Positions 7,942 through 16,314 of a stretch of DNA of 64,000 nucleotides are shown piece after piece. This DNA is from Bacteroidetes bacterium RIFCSPLOWO2_12_FULL_35_15 (lineage in GTDB: Bacteria; Bacteroidota; Bacteroidia; 2-12-FULL-35-15), in NCBI GenBank assembly GCA_001769385.1, contig MEPB01000068.1, positions 1 to 64,000 of the forward strand. Reading direction: 5' to 3'. Every line of letters begins with the position of its first letter. The first letter of the stretch is position 1. A program made the position numbers and the translations under genes. The notes beneath the pieces were generated by a model, which saw nothing but the letters and a program-made list of their open reading frames with translations, did no database searches and was not told the origin of the DNA.

Positions 7942-8411
7942 GGTTGGACATTTGGTTGGACATGATGTCCAACCCGAGATTACGAAAGTGAATAACCTGG
8001 ACATAAATCTGGACATAGTGTCCAGATTTAGAAAGATAGAAATGAGAGCAAGAATAAACACTGTAGTGAAACTAGTTCGCATGGACACTCGCATGGACAT
8101 TATGTCCATGCGGTAATAATAGATAATAATGCAGAGAAAGGACATTTATAAGGACATGGTGTCCTTATAATAAGGGGAAAAAGGCTTGAAAAAGCAGAGA
8201 AAGGACATAAGTAAGGACATGGTGTCCTTATTATTTATAAAAAAGATGATAAAATAAAGAGTAAGGACATTAATAAGGACATGATGTCCAGCCTGATTAA
8301 ATTAATTATCGCGACATAAATCGCGATACAGTGTCTCGATAAGCATTGGGAATGAAATAAAAAAAGGTAATTAAGCAACATAGACATGAACCTAGACATG
8401 ATGTCTATGTT
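7942..8411 (+). repeat. Array of eight GACA-N3-TGTC hairpins with unit-specific arms
   Basis: Eight units start near 7942, 7997, 8078, 8138, 8201, 8262, 8307 and 8377. In the full pattern a word W ending in GACA is present twice directly and once inverted, the last two forming a stem with a 3-nt loop. Unit 1: GGTTGGACA at 7942 and 7954, inverted at 7966-7974. Unit 3: CGCATGGACA at 8078 and 8090, inverted at 8103-8112. Units 2 and 4 have 11-bp stems (8005-8015/8019-8029; 8146-8156/8160-8170). Unit 5 has an 8-bp stem. Unit 6 keeps only a 5-bp stem. In units 7 and 8 the first copy, not the second, is the better complement. The words differ between units but match within a unit, so arms co-vary around a constant GACA..TGTC. 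Small reading frames here (for example MDIMSMRVSM on the minus strand) are by-products of the repeats. Confidence 0.9.
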
Positions 8412-8502
8412 ACAAACAATAAGATTGTAAGTGTCACTAAACAAGGGTGAAGAGGATGTGTAACAGAAATTAGTATAGGATTAGCAAAAAACACAACGAG
8501 TT

Positions 8503-10692
8503 ATGAGTTTGCCATTTGATTTATCGATTGAAGTTTCCGAACAATACGATTTCAACAAGGAATCTTTAGTTAAAATCGAACAAAATCCATGGGTAAAGAA
8601 TCAATGGCCGTTGGTGTATTTTATACAAAACGAATCTGAGCGTTATGCGTATGTAGGTGAATCTACAAATGCATCAAGTAGGATTAAAAATCATCTTGCA
8701 AATCCAAAAAAATCAACTGTATTTAATAAGATTTCAATTATAGGTAGTGATAAATTTAATAAATCAGCAACTTTGGATATTGAATCTCATTTGATTCAAT
8801 ATATCACATCTGAAGGAACCTACAATCTACAAAATGGAAATTATGGTTTAGTTAATCACAACTACTATCAACAAGATTTATATAAGAATCTTTTTAAAGA
8901 AGTTTGGAATAAACTAATAGAGAAAAAGATTGTAAGTAAATCACTTGTCGAAATAGAAAATTCGGAAATTTTTAAATACTCCCCATACAAATCATTAAAT
9001 GAAGATCAATATAAATCTGTTATTGAAATACTTGACGGGTTGTGCGAAAAAAAGGCAAATAGAATTTTTATTAAAGGAAGTGCAGGTACCGGAAAAACAA
9101 TACTAGCAACCTATCTGATAAAATTATTAAATTCGGATATAGCAGATTCGGATTTCGAAGATTACAATGATGATGAGCTAAAAGAAATAAATTATATAAA
9201 AAAATTTCAAAATAAATATCCTAATGCAAAAATAGGATTAGTAATCGCAATGACATCTCTTAGAGAATCATTGCAGACTGTTTTCAAAAAAACACCTGGC
9301 TTAAAGTCTTCAATGATATTAAGCCCATCAGATACATTTAAACCTAAAGAAAAGTACGACCTGTTGATAGTAGATGAAGCACATCGTCTACGACAATATA
9401 AAAATATTGGTTGGCGAGGAGCGTTCAAAAAAAATAATAGAAAATTGGGCTTGGATGATTCTGGAAATGAATTAGACTGGATTATAGCTAATAGCAGGAA
9501 TCAAATATTTTTCTACGATTCAGCCCAGTCTGTCAAACCCTCTGATATTGCAGGAAAGTGTTTTGATACATTGTTAGATGATAAAAATACATTAGAGTTG
9601 GAGCTTACATCTCAAATGCGAGTTTTAGGAGGGAATAACTATATCAAATTCGTAGATGAATTACTTCATGCAAAAAGAAAAATAGACAGTGAGTATTCTG
9701 TAAAAGATTACGAGCTCTTTGTCTTTGATTCTTTAAAAGATCTTTATTCCGAATTAGAGGTAAGGGAAAATACATATGGATTATGTAGATTAGTTGCTGG
9801 TTATTCATGGCCTTGGCTATCAGAAAAGAATAAAAGTGTAATTGATATTGAATTAGATGGATTACAATTTCAATGGAATCAAACGCAAAAGGATTGGGTT
9901 AATTCTGCAAATGCATTTAAAGAAATTGGATGTATTCACACCACTCAGGGATATGACTTAAATTACACAGGCGTTATTTTTGGTAAAGAAATTAATTATA
10001 ACAAAACAACTAATAAAATTGAAGTTGACCCAAAAATGTATTTTGATAAATATGGTAGAATAGGGGCGAATGAGGAAGATTTGAAATCCTACATAATTAA
10101 TATTTATAAAACAATAATGTATCGCGGGATTAAAGGAACCTTTATATATGTATGTAATAAAGATCTTCGGGAATATTTAAAACAACACATTTCAACCTAT
10201 AAAAAAGAAATTCCATTCAGAGTATTGAAATTTGATGAAGTAAAACCATATGTAAATTCTGTCCCCTTAGTTGATATCTCTGCAGCAGCAGGTAGTTTTA
10301 GTGATTTGCAAATACATTCTGATCTCGAATGGATTGAGTTACCATTTAATATTGCTGTAAAAGAAGGTTACTTTGTATGCAAAGTTATTGGTGAATCAAT
10401 GAATAAAAAAATTCCAAACGGTTCATATTGTTTATTTACCAAGTATGAAGGAGGAAGTAGGAATGGTAAAATTGTTTTAGTTGAAAGCACCAATATTCAT
10501 GATTCAGAATTTGGTTCCTGTTACACGGTTAAAGAGTACCATAGTACAAAAAACATTGAAAGTGACAATTGGACTCATCAAACAATAACGCTTAAGCCAT
10601 TATCATATAGTTCAGAATATAATGATATTGAAATTAAAGAGGATGAGTTAAATAGTCTGAAAGTTATTGGTGAATTTGTAAGGGTGTTTTAG
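8503..10692 (+). CDS. GIY-YIG nuclease / DUF2075 helicase / S24-LexA-like fusion protein
   Basis: 729 residues in three parts. Residues ~35-110 form a GIY-YIG nuclease domain: V38-Y39-F40, Y50-V51-G52, R60, E94 and N108 match the expected catalytic pattern. Residues ~165-565 are a DUF2075-type superfamily 1-like helicase with Walker A GSAGTGKT (192-199), Walker B LLIVDEAH (287-294), HTTQGYDLNYTG and YRGIKGTFIYVC. Residues ~587-729 resemble the S24/LexA/UmuD peptidase fold, with VIGESMN giving S632 and YTVKEY giving K677 as a likely Ser-Lys dyad. Known: S24 domains self-cleave when bound to RecA filaments. Inferred: a damage- or invasion-responsive nuclease-helicase. The hairpin array lies directly upstream and a second DUF2075 protein follows. 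Confidence 0.88.
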   Translation: MSLPFDLSIEVSEQYDFNKESLVKIEQNPWVKNQWPLVYFIQNESERYAYVGESTNASSRIKNHLANPKKSTVFNKISIIGSDKFNKSATLDIESHLIQYITSEGTYNLQNGNYGLVNHNYYQQDLYKNLFKEVWNKLIEKKIVSKSLVEIENSEIFKYSPYKSLNEDQYKSVIEILDGLCEKKANRIFIKGSAGTGKTILATYLIKLLNSDIADSDFEDYNDDELKEINYIKKFQNKYPNAKIGLVIAMTSLRESLQTVFKKTPGLKSSMILSPSDTFKPKEKYDLLIVDEAHRLRQYKNIGWRGAFKKNNRKLGLDDSGNELDWIIANSRNQIFFYDSAQSVKPSDIAGKCFDTLLDDKNTLELELTSQMRVLGGNNYIKFVDELLHAKRKIDSEYSVKDYELFVFDSLKDLYSELEVRENTYGLCRLVAGYSWPWLSEKNKSVIDIELDGLQFQWNQTQKDWVNSANAFKEIGCIHTTQGYDLNYTGVIFGKEINYNKTTNKIEVDPKMYFDKYGRIGANEEDLKSYIINIYKTIMYRGIKGTFIYVCNKDLREYLKQHISTYKKEIPFRVLKFDEVKPYVNSVPLVDISAAAGSFSDLQIHSDLEWIELPFNIAVKEGYFVCKVIGESMNKKIPNGSYCLFTKYEGGSRNGKIVLVESTNIHDSEFGSCYTVKEYHSTKNIESDNWTHQTITLKPLSYSSEYNDIEIKEDELNSLKVIGEFVRVF

Positions 10693-10734
10693 AAGAATTA
10701 TTTTAAACATTAATAGACTTTAATGACTTAAGGA

Positions 10735-10809
10735 ATGACAGGGTGTTATGTTTATTTTGAAGATAAAGAAACTGAGGAGTGGTTTAAGTTAATGATAAAT
10801 AGAATTTAG
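10735..10809 (+). CDS. Possible 24-codon ORF between the two helicase genes
   Basis: ATG at 10735 opens MTGCYVYFEDKETEEWFKLM and four more residues before TAG at 10807. It fills most of the 126-bp gap between the two helicase genes. It could be a leader peptide, a remnant or chance; there is no family match and no clear ribosome binding site. Confidence 0.2.
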   Translation: MTGCYVYFEDKETEEWFKLMINRI

Positions 10810-10818
10810 TGAACTTTT

Positions 10819-12795
10819 ATGAAACGAGATTTTTATTCTGAAAACATTTCTACATTTCTAAATTCGTCCTCTCAGGAGATTTTAGGTGCACTCGCGGATA
10901 ATAATGATTTTTCTTTGGAGCAAACCCAAAAGGATGCGTGGAATCAAGAAATTAGAATTTTGAAGGAAGTTTTAAAAAATTATAATGGTTCAATTTTCTT
11001 TGAATACTCAATTCCAAGAATGGGTAGAAGAATTGATGTTGTTCTACTAATTAGAAATGTAATTTTTATTTTAGAATTTAAAGTAGGTGAAAAAGAGTTC
11101 TTGCTTAGCGCACTTGACCAAGTTTCTGATTATGCACTTGACCTGAAAAACTTTCATAAAACAAGTCATCTACCTTTGATTGCCCCCATATTAATTGCAA
11201 CACATGCAAAATCCATTTTACCAAATATTTCGTTGACTCATCATAATGACAATGTTTTATTTCCAATAAAGACGAATACTGAATTATTAGTAACTGTAAT
11301 TGATAATGTACTTCAATTTGCAGATGGAGAGGACATAAATACTGTAGATTGGGCTGCAGGTAATTATTCACCAACTCCAACAATAATTGAGGCAGCGATG
11401 GCTTTATATAACGGCCATTCTGTATCTGAGATTTCAAGGAGCGATGCATCAGCCAAAAATTTAAGGGAAACAAGCAATGCCATTTCTAAAATTATTCGCA
11501 ATGCAAAAGAAAATAATGAAAAAGCAATCTGTTTTGTCACAGGAGTACCAGGTGCAGGTAAAACATTGGTAGGCTTAAATGTTGCTGCAAAACATTTTAA
11601 TAAGGCGGAACGGTCTTCAACTGTCTTTCTTTCTGGAAATGGACCATTGGTGTCTATTTTAAGAGAAGCTCTTACAAGAGATAAGGTAAAAAGAGAAAAA
11701 CAAAAAGGGAACAAGGTTAGAAAGGGTGAGATTTTAAGTTCGGTTAAAGCAGTAATTCAGAATGTGCACCATTTTCGTGATGAATGCTTAAAAGATATTA
11801 ATGAAGCACCTTTTGAGCACGTAACGATTTTTGATGAAGCTCAGCGAGCATGGAATTTAACTCAGACAGCTAATTTCATGCAACGCAAAAAAAATCATCC
11901 TAATTTTTCTCAATCAGAACCTAATTTTCTAATTTCTTGTTTAGACAGGCATAAAGATTGGGCTGTAATTATATGCCTTGTTGGAGGTGGACAAGAAATC
12001 AATACAGGTGAAGCTGGAATCAGCGAATGGATAGAATCCTTAAATCTTTCATTTCCAAAATGGCATATTTTTGTTTCAAATAAATTAACAGACAGTGAGT
12101 ACGCAGCTGGAAATGCTTTACAGATTTTAGAAGAGCACAAACATGTTATTTTTAAAGAAGAGCTCCACCTTTCTGTTTCTTTGCGTTCCTTCCGTGCTGA
12201 ACATCTTTCCCTTTTAATGAAAAATCTTCTTGACCTTAATTTAAAAGAAGCACAATTAAATTACCAACAAGTAAAAACAAAATATCCAATTGTAATTACT
12301 CGTGATTTGGAAAAAGCAAAAAAATGGTTAAAAGAAAAAGCAAGGGGTAGCGAGCGTTACGGCATTGTTGTTTCTTCTCAGGCTCAAAGATTAAAACCAT
12401 TAGCAATTGATGTTAAATCACCAATGGAGCCAATTCATTGGTTTTTAGATGAAAAGAATGATGTTCGATCTTCTTTTTATTTAGAAGATGTTGCCACAGA
12501 ATTTCATGTTCAAGGATTAGAATTAGATTGGGCATGTGTTACTTGGGATGCAGATTTTCGTTTCTCACAGAATGCTTGGCAGCATTTTTCTTTTGTGGGA
12601 ACAAAATGGCATAACATTAAAAAAGAGGAACGTAAGATTTATTTAAAAAATGCATACAGAGTTCTTTTAACTAGAGCAAGGCAAGGGATGATAATTGTAG
12701 TTCCTTCTGGTGATATCGAAGATCATACTCGTAACCCTAATTATTATAATAGCACATTTGATTATTTAAAAGAAATAGGATTTGAAATTATTTAA
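10819..12795 (+). CDS. PD-(D/E)XK nuclease / DUF2075 helicase fusion protein
   Basis: 658 residues. The N-terminal ~200 residues contain a restriction-nuclease-like core: acidic residues in FFEYSIPR, then D73 (GRRIDVV) and E86-F-K88 (FILEFKVG), the D-x12-E-x-K pattern of PD-(D/E)XK enzymes. Residues ~235-655 form a DUF2075/COG3410 helicase-like ATPase with Walker A GVPGAGKT (242-249), Walker B TIFDEAQ with D339-E340, a histidine-rich middle, [14 protein letters not shown] and the final [17 protein letters not shown] motif. It probably acts on DNA as an ATP-dependent nuclease. It shares the DUF2075 engine with the preceding gene but carries a different nuclease domain, and lies 126 bp downstream on the same strand. 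Candidate partner in a defence or DNA-processing module. Confidence 0.88.
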   Translation: MKRDFYSENISTFLNSSSQEILGALADNNDFSLEQTQKDAWNQEIRILKEVLKNYNGSIFFEYSIPRMGRRIDVVLLIRNVIFILEFKVGEKEFLLSALDQVSDYALDLKNFHKTSHLPLIAPILIATHAKSILPNISLTHHNDNVLFPIKTNTELLVTVIDNVLQFADGEDINTVDWAAGNYSPTPTIIEAAMALYNGHSVSEISRSDASAKNLRETSNAISKIIRNAKENNEKAICFVTGVPGAGKTLVGLNVAAKHFNKAERSSTVFLSGNGPLVSILREALTRDKVKREKQKGNKVRKGEILSSVKAVIQNVHHFRDECLKDINEAPFEHVTIFDEAQRAWNLTQTANFMQRKKNHPNFSQSEPNFLISCLDRHKDWAVIICLVGGGQEINTGEAGISEWIESLNLSFPKWHIFVSNKLTDSEYAAGNALQILEEHKHVIFKEELHLSVSLRSFRAEHLSLLMKNLLDLNLKEAQLNYQQVKTKYPIVITRDLEKAKKWLKEKARGSERYGIVVSSQAQRLKPLAIDVKSPMEPIHWFLDEKNDVRSSFYLEDVATEFHVQGLELDWACVTWDADFRFSQNAWQHFSFVGTKWHNIKKEERKIYLKNAYRVLLTRARQGMIIVVPSGDIEDHTRNPNYYNSTFDYLKEIGFEII

Positions 12796-13117
12796 TTTTA
12801 ACCATATGATTTACTTTGAATATATCTCTCTGAAAATTGATTTATATTTAATACTGTAAAAAGTCGAAGGTAATTTTTTTCACTTTGCAATATATATTAC
12901 GTATCGTTCTCAAGAAAAGTCCTACCTGGGAAAAAGGATGCAAACGGGAGACGTTTAATTACTATTTTCCCTTTCAATCTTCAATTTTTCGTTATGAAAT
13001 CAACTCGGGTTTAATTATATAATTTGAAATAAGTAATTATGTATATTTATGAAATTTTGATATTGAATAATTTAAATGGAAAGGGGCTAAGACAAAAGGA
13101 CAATGTTTTTCTTCAAT
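12796..13117. other. Intergenic region between convergent genes
   Basis: 322 bp between the convergent nuclease-helicase and NA37 genes. AT-rich, with no clear hairpin terminator and no gene that I recognise. Confidence 0.5.
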
Positions 13118-14158
13118 CTAATTCTCCTCCTTATAATATATTTTATAAAATTTTCTACCATCAGCATCTACACCTTGCTCAATTAATTCTTTATCGCCAT
13201 GGATGTATATGTGGAAATTTTTGTCGAGTTTTAAAACGCTTTTAAACACGCGTTCTTGTTTTTTTACGGCTTGTGGAGATATTTCAAAACTATCTGCGAC
13301 TTCAATTTCATGGCTTTCTCTAAAGGTTTCATCATAATTTCGGAATGATTTGATTATCCCTTTGTCCTGAAGTACCTCATCTTCAAACTCTTCTTTATCA
13401 AAATTTTCGTGGCCTTTAAAATATTGTACAGAGCGATTAAGCAAATCTATCTGATCCGCTTTGCTAACCTCAAACTCCTCCGACAACTGTTTTGTAACAA
13501 AGCTCTTAGTGATGTTTAAAAATTGATTTGTTTGATTAAATTCATTATTCAGTTGAGCTAATCCTAAAAACGTTTCTTTCCAGAATTGAGCTTCCTCACC
13601 ACGATTTTGATTGTCAATTATTAAAACATCAAAGCCATCTTTTTTATTTGTATTAAATACAAGGCATCCTTTGTCAAATTTAGTTACATCAATACCTTCT
13701 TTGTATGTGATAGAAAATTTGCTTTTCACTTCATCGATTTCGAAAAATCCATTCTTGGTTTCTGTTTTAAAAATCCCGATGGCATCCATCGTTTTGTTTT
13801 CATTTAAACAACCCTCAAAATAACATACATACAATTCCCCCGATTTAATTTTTGGATGGTTGGAACTTTGGGCTAAATGATGGGCAATGTTAAGTGATGC
13901 TTCGTGAAAAGGTGTTTCTTCCGAAAACATTTCACGCATGTAATTATAAACTTCATTGAATTTTAAAGATGAAGCATGTGCGAATTTATATTTTTCGTAA
14001 ACATTTATAAATTTAGTTAAGAAAAACGGTTTTAGCCTATCTGACAGTTCTGCATCAATAACTAAAGGTTCTTTTGATAATATTAATTCCTGTTCGGTTG
14101 AATTGGTTCCGATGTAGTGAACAGAAATTTGCTTCAAGGTTGCATTCGTGAAATCCAT
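13118..14158 (-). CDS. NA37 (YejK/NdpA-like) nucleoid-associated protein
   Basis: 346 residues, the usual size for the 37-kDa nucleoid-associated protein family (PF04245). Typical features are the segment around ASLNIAHHLAQSS, KSGELYVCYFEG (residues ~127-138), the GIFKTETKNGFFEI strand and EAQFWKETFLGL near the middle. Enterobacterial YejK binds nucleoid DNA; for island-borne homologues the role is unknown, though a DNA-binding partner for nearby nucleases is conceivable. It points toward the helicase pair and away from the aldo/keto reductase. Start chosen at ATG 14158; no alternative nearby. Confidence 0.85.
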   Translation of the reverse strand: MDFTNATLKQISVHYIGTNSTEQELILSKEPLVIDAELSDRLKPFFLTKFINVYEKYKFAHASSLKFNEVYNYMREMFSEETPFHEASLNIAHHLAQSSNHPKIKSGELYVCYFEGCLNENKTMDAIGIFKTETKNGFFEIDEVKSKFSITYKEGIDVTKFDKGCLVFNTNKKDGFDVLIIDNQNRGEEAQFWKETFLGLAQLNNEFNQTNQFLNITKSFVTKQLSEEFEVSKADQIDLLNRSVQYFKGHENFDKEEFEDEVLQDKGIIKSFRNYDETFRESHEIEVADSFEISPQAVKKQERVFKSVLKLDKNFHIYIHGDKELIEQGVDADGRKFYKIYYKEEN

Positions 14159-14506
14159 TAATTGATTTTGTATTTTATTATTTTAATAAATTTTTAAAAT
14201 TTACCCCAGCAAAAAAGGCTTGTAATCCCTAATTTTACGGTCTGCTTGGTAATTGTTGATTTTTGCCTGATCAGGTAAAAATAGGCTTTTTTGGCGATTT
14301 TTGTTGCCCGAATATTGAAATACCTTTTGTATTTTTAAAAAAAATCCAAACACAACCGTTTCAAATTAATTTTATGAAATAGCCATGTTTGCTGGAAACA
14401 CTAACAATTGATCAAAACAATTTTCGAACTGGCAGGGCAAACAGCCGGTGGCTGTTTGAGCCAGTAAGTGCGTTAGTATGGCAATTAAAAAACAAATTAT
14501 TCACAT
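14159..14506. other. Divergent intergenic region
   Basis: 348 bp between the NA37 gene and the aldo/keto reductase, presumably holding both promoters. I see no strong -7 box, operator or repeat. The stretch 14400-14480 is somewhat more GC-rich than the rest. Confidence 0.5.
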
Positions 14507-15346
14507 ATGAAATTCGAAAAAACGTTCACACTAGCAAATGAGCTCCAAATTAATCGCATCGGGTATGGAGCAATGAGAATTACAGGCAAAGGCATTTGGG
14601 GGCCACCTGAAAATAGGAGTGAAGCAAAAAAGGTATTAAGACGTGCCGTAGAACTTGGTGTAAACTTTATTGACACCGCTGATAGTTATGGTCCAAATGT
14701 ATCTGAAGAGCTCATTGCAGAAGCGCTATACCCATATCCCAAGAACCTGGTGATAGGAACGAAGGGCGGTTTCAAAAGAAGCGGACCGAATCAATGGGAA
14801 ATGGATTCAAGTCCTGCACACCTTGAAGAGGCTTTAAATGGAAGTCTCAAGAGATTAAAACTTAACTGCATTGATTTATACCAACTACATCGTATTGATC
14901 CCAACGTGCCTGCAGAAATAACTTTTGAATTTCTTCAAAAAGCTCAAAAGGCAGGGAAAATTAAACACATCGGCCTATCTGAAGTTAGTGTAGATGAGAT
15001 CAAAATGGCTCAGAAATATTTTAAAGTTGTGAGTGTACAGAACAAATATTCAGTTGATTACCGTAATTGGGAATCGGTGTTAACGTTTTGCAATCATAAC
15101 CACATTGCATTCATCCCCTGGAATCCTATCAATGCGGGCAATGTTAAGAAGATTGAACTGCTAAATAAAATTGCACAGCAACACAATGCAAATGCCCATC
15201 AAATTGCGCTGAGCTGGTTGTTGCATCATTCGAACAACATCCTGTTAATTCCTGGTACATCAAGTGTTGAACATTTGGAGGAGAACATGAAGTGTGGGGC
15301 GATCGCACTTACAGAGGCTGATATGAGAGAGCTGGATAAATTATAA
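14507..15346 (+). CDS. Aldo/keto reductase
   Basis: 279 residues, NADPH-dependent TIM-barrel oxidoreductase family. The catalytic tetrad is visible: D56 (VNFIDTAD), Y61 (SYG), K86 (VIGTKGG) and H128 (YQLHRID). The C-terminal cofactor segment LLIPGTSSVEHLEEN is typical of the subgroup that reduces small aldehydes and ketones. The substrate cannot be predicted. It is an ordinary metabolic gene among island cargo; a 13-bp stem follows its stop codon. Confidence 0.92.
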   Translation: MKFEKTFTLANELQINRIGYGAMRITGKGIWGPPENRSEAKKVLRRAVELGVNFIDTADSYGPNVSEELIAEALYPYPKNLVIGTKGGFKRSGPNQWEMDSSPAHLEEALNGSLKRLKLNCIDLYQLHRIDPNVPAEITFEFLQKAQKAGKIKHIGLSEVSVDEIKMAQKYFKVVSVQNKYSVDYRNWESVLTFCNHNHIAFIPWNPINAGNVKKIELLNKIAQQHNANAHQIALSWLLHHSNNILLIPGTSSVEHLEENMKCGAIALTEADMRELDKL

Positions 15347-15357
15347 TTTTGTTAAAC

Positions 15358-15389
15358 GGCTTGTATAGTATCATGTTACTATACAAGCC
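15358..15389. terminator. Hairpin between convergent genes
   Basis: A perfect 13-bp stem GGCTTGTATAGTA / TACTATACAAGCC (15358-15370 and 15377-15389) with a 6-nt loop lies between the aldo/keto reductase stop and the end of the convergent nuclease-like gene. No long T-run follows on either strand, so it may be a weak bidirectional terminator. Confidence 0.6.
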
Positions 15390-15401
15390 ATATTACAAAT
15401 C

Positions 15402-16184
15402 CTAATTATATTCGTTAAAAATCTTCAGTTCCAGCTTTTCATTCTTTAAAATATCTTCAATCTTTTTTAAATCTTGTTCTGTATTTCGAATGATTTTATT
15501 TTGACTGTCGCAATTAAAAACTTCAAAAGATATTTCAATGAGTTTGATCCCATTTAAAGGAAGTTCCGTTGCTCTGCGTTGGTCGTATATTTTTCGTTGT
15601 TCAGCTCTGCTCACACCACTTACTGTTTTAATGTTTTCTTTATCAAAAAAATCAGTTGCTTCGGTATGCTGCGCTTCTTTATATTCAATTACTAAATTTA
15701 AACTAGGATAGTAAGCATCAACAGGCAATTGGGTTCTTGATTTGCCATCTTTATGTAAATCTCCAACCAGAAAATGAAATCGTTTTTGGCGTTCGGCTTT
15801 TTGTTCTAAAATAGTATCGCATAAACCAATCACATAGAATTCATCGCTAAGCAGACGGGATTTTTCAGCTTCTAATTTCTTATCAGAAACCTGTTCTTGT
15901 TTGTATAATGTTGTTGGTTTTGCTGCATTTTTAGGAATAAAATACCAATATGTATTTTGCTCTTTCTGCTCGGTATGCACATATGGTATTGATTGCAATT
16001 GATTTGTCCGGCTCAATGCTCTTAAAACATCTCTGATTGGTTTTCCATTTTTTATGTCTTTATTAAAAATACCAGCTGCAATAAACTCCGGCATTAATTC
16101 TTTAGCAGGAATTATTGTAAAGCTTGGATTTTTTACAAAATACGCTTCAATTACACTGTTTATAGTATCTATTTCTTTGCTCAT
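15402..16184 (-). CDS. PD-(D/E)XK nuclease-like protein with N-terminal winged-helix-like region
   Basis: 260 residues. Residues ~1-90 are helical and look like a winged-helix region (ELMPEFIAAGIF, IRDVLRALSRTNQL). Residues ~110-225 resemble a restriction-endonuclease fold: a helix with E127, then LPVDAYYPSLNLVIEYKEAQH giving D156 and E167-Y-K169, followed by SRAEQRKIYDQRR and a final strand IKLIEISF. This supports DNA cleavage, but I do not recognise the exact family. It is the last island gene before the mnmE boundary, where integrases usually sit in trmE-type islands, so an unusual role in mobility should not be excluded. Confidence 0.65.
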   Translation of the reverse strand: MSKEIDTINSVIEAYFVKNPSFTIIPAKELMPEFIAAGIFNKDIKNGKPIRDVLRALSRTNQLQSIPYVHTEQKEQNTYWYFIPKNAAKPTTLYKQEQVSDKKLEAEKSRLLSDEFYVIGLCDTILEQKAERQKRFHFLVGDLHKDGKSRTQLPVDAYYPSLNLVIEYKEAQHTEATDFFDKENIKTVSGVSRAEQRKIYDQRRATELPLNGIKLIEISFEVFNCDSQNKIIRNTEQDLKKIEDILKNEKLELKIFNEYN

Positions 16185-16296
16185 AAATTTTAATTATTTG
16201 AAATAATTTATCTTGCTAACCCGAGAAATGCGAATGTAGTGTTTTTTGGGGATCATGTATTGCTTATTTTGGAAACTACATGTTGTAATTTTAGTA

Positions 16297-16314
16297 TTAC
16301 TTTCCGATACAAAA
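16297..16314 (-). other. att-like 18-bp site inside the mnmE 3' end
   Basis: Encodes the last five residues FCIGK and the stop codon of mnmE. Insertion here restores the gene end, so the host keeps a functional enzyme, as in known trmE-targeting islands. Confidence 0.7.

Larger units (their letters stand above)
4167..16314. mobile_element. Candidate genomic island integrated at the 3' end of mnmE
   Basis: An 18-bp sequence is exactly repeated in the same orientation at 4167-4184 and 16297-16314. The right copy is the last 18 bp of mnmE (minus strand TTTTGTATCGGAAAGTAA, F-C-I-G-K-stop); the left copy stands alone in non-coding DNA. A chance 18-bp match here is very unlikely. SGI1-family islands are known to insert into exactly these last 18 bp of trmE/mnmE and leave such a direct repeat. 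The enclosed genes are accessory in type: toxin-antitoxin, nucleases, helicases, remnants. No tyrosine or serine recombinase gene is visible between the repeats, so the element would be decayed, mobilised in trans, or use an unrecognised enzyme. Confidence 0.65.

Noticed and set aside
7942..8411. CRISPR array
   Set aside because: Units are not identical, unit length and spacing vary, there are no unique spacers between constant repeats, and no cas gene is present. The variable part is the repeat arm itself.
7901..8444. Several small frames on both strands (for example MDIMSMRVSMRTSF, MFSDTYNLIVCNIDIMSRF)
   Set aside because: They are translations of the hairpin array; the peptide repeats follow from the GACAT/ATGTCC DNA repeat and show no independent gene features.
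13039..13245. 68-codon plus-strand frame after the second helicase gene
   Set aside because: It overlaps the 3' end of the NA37 gene in antisense, and its composition is that of AT-rich non-coding DNA.
4046..16296. Integrase or transposase gene in the candidate island
   Set aside because: I looked on both strands for tyrosine recombinase (R..HxxR..Y), serine recombinase and DDE-type patterns; none of the sizeable open frames fits.
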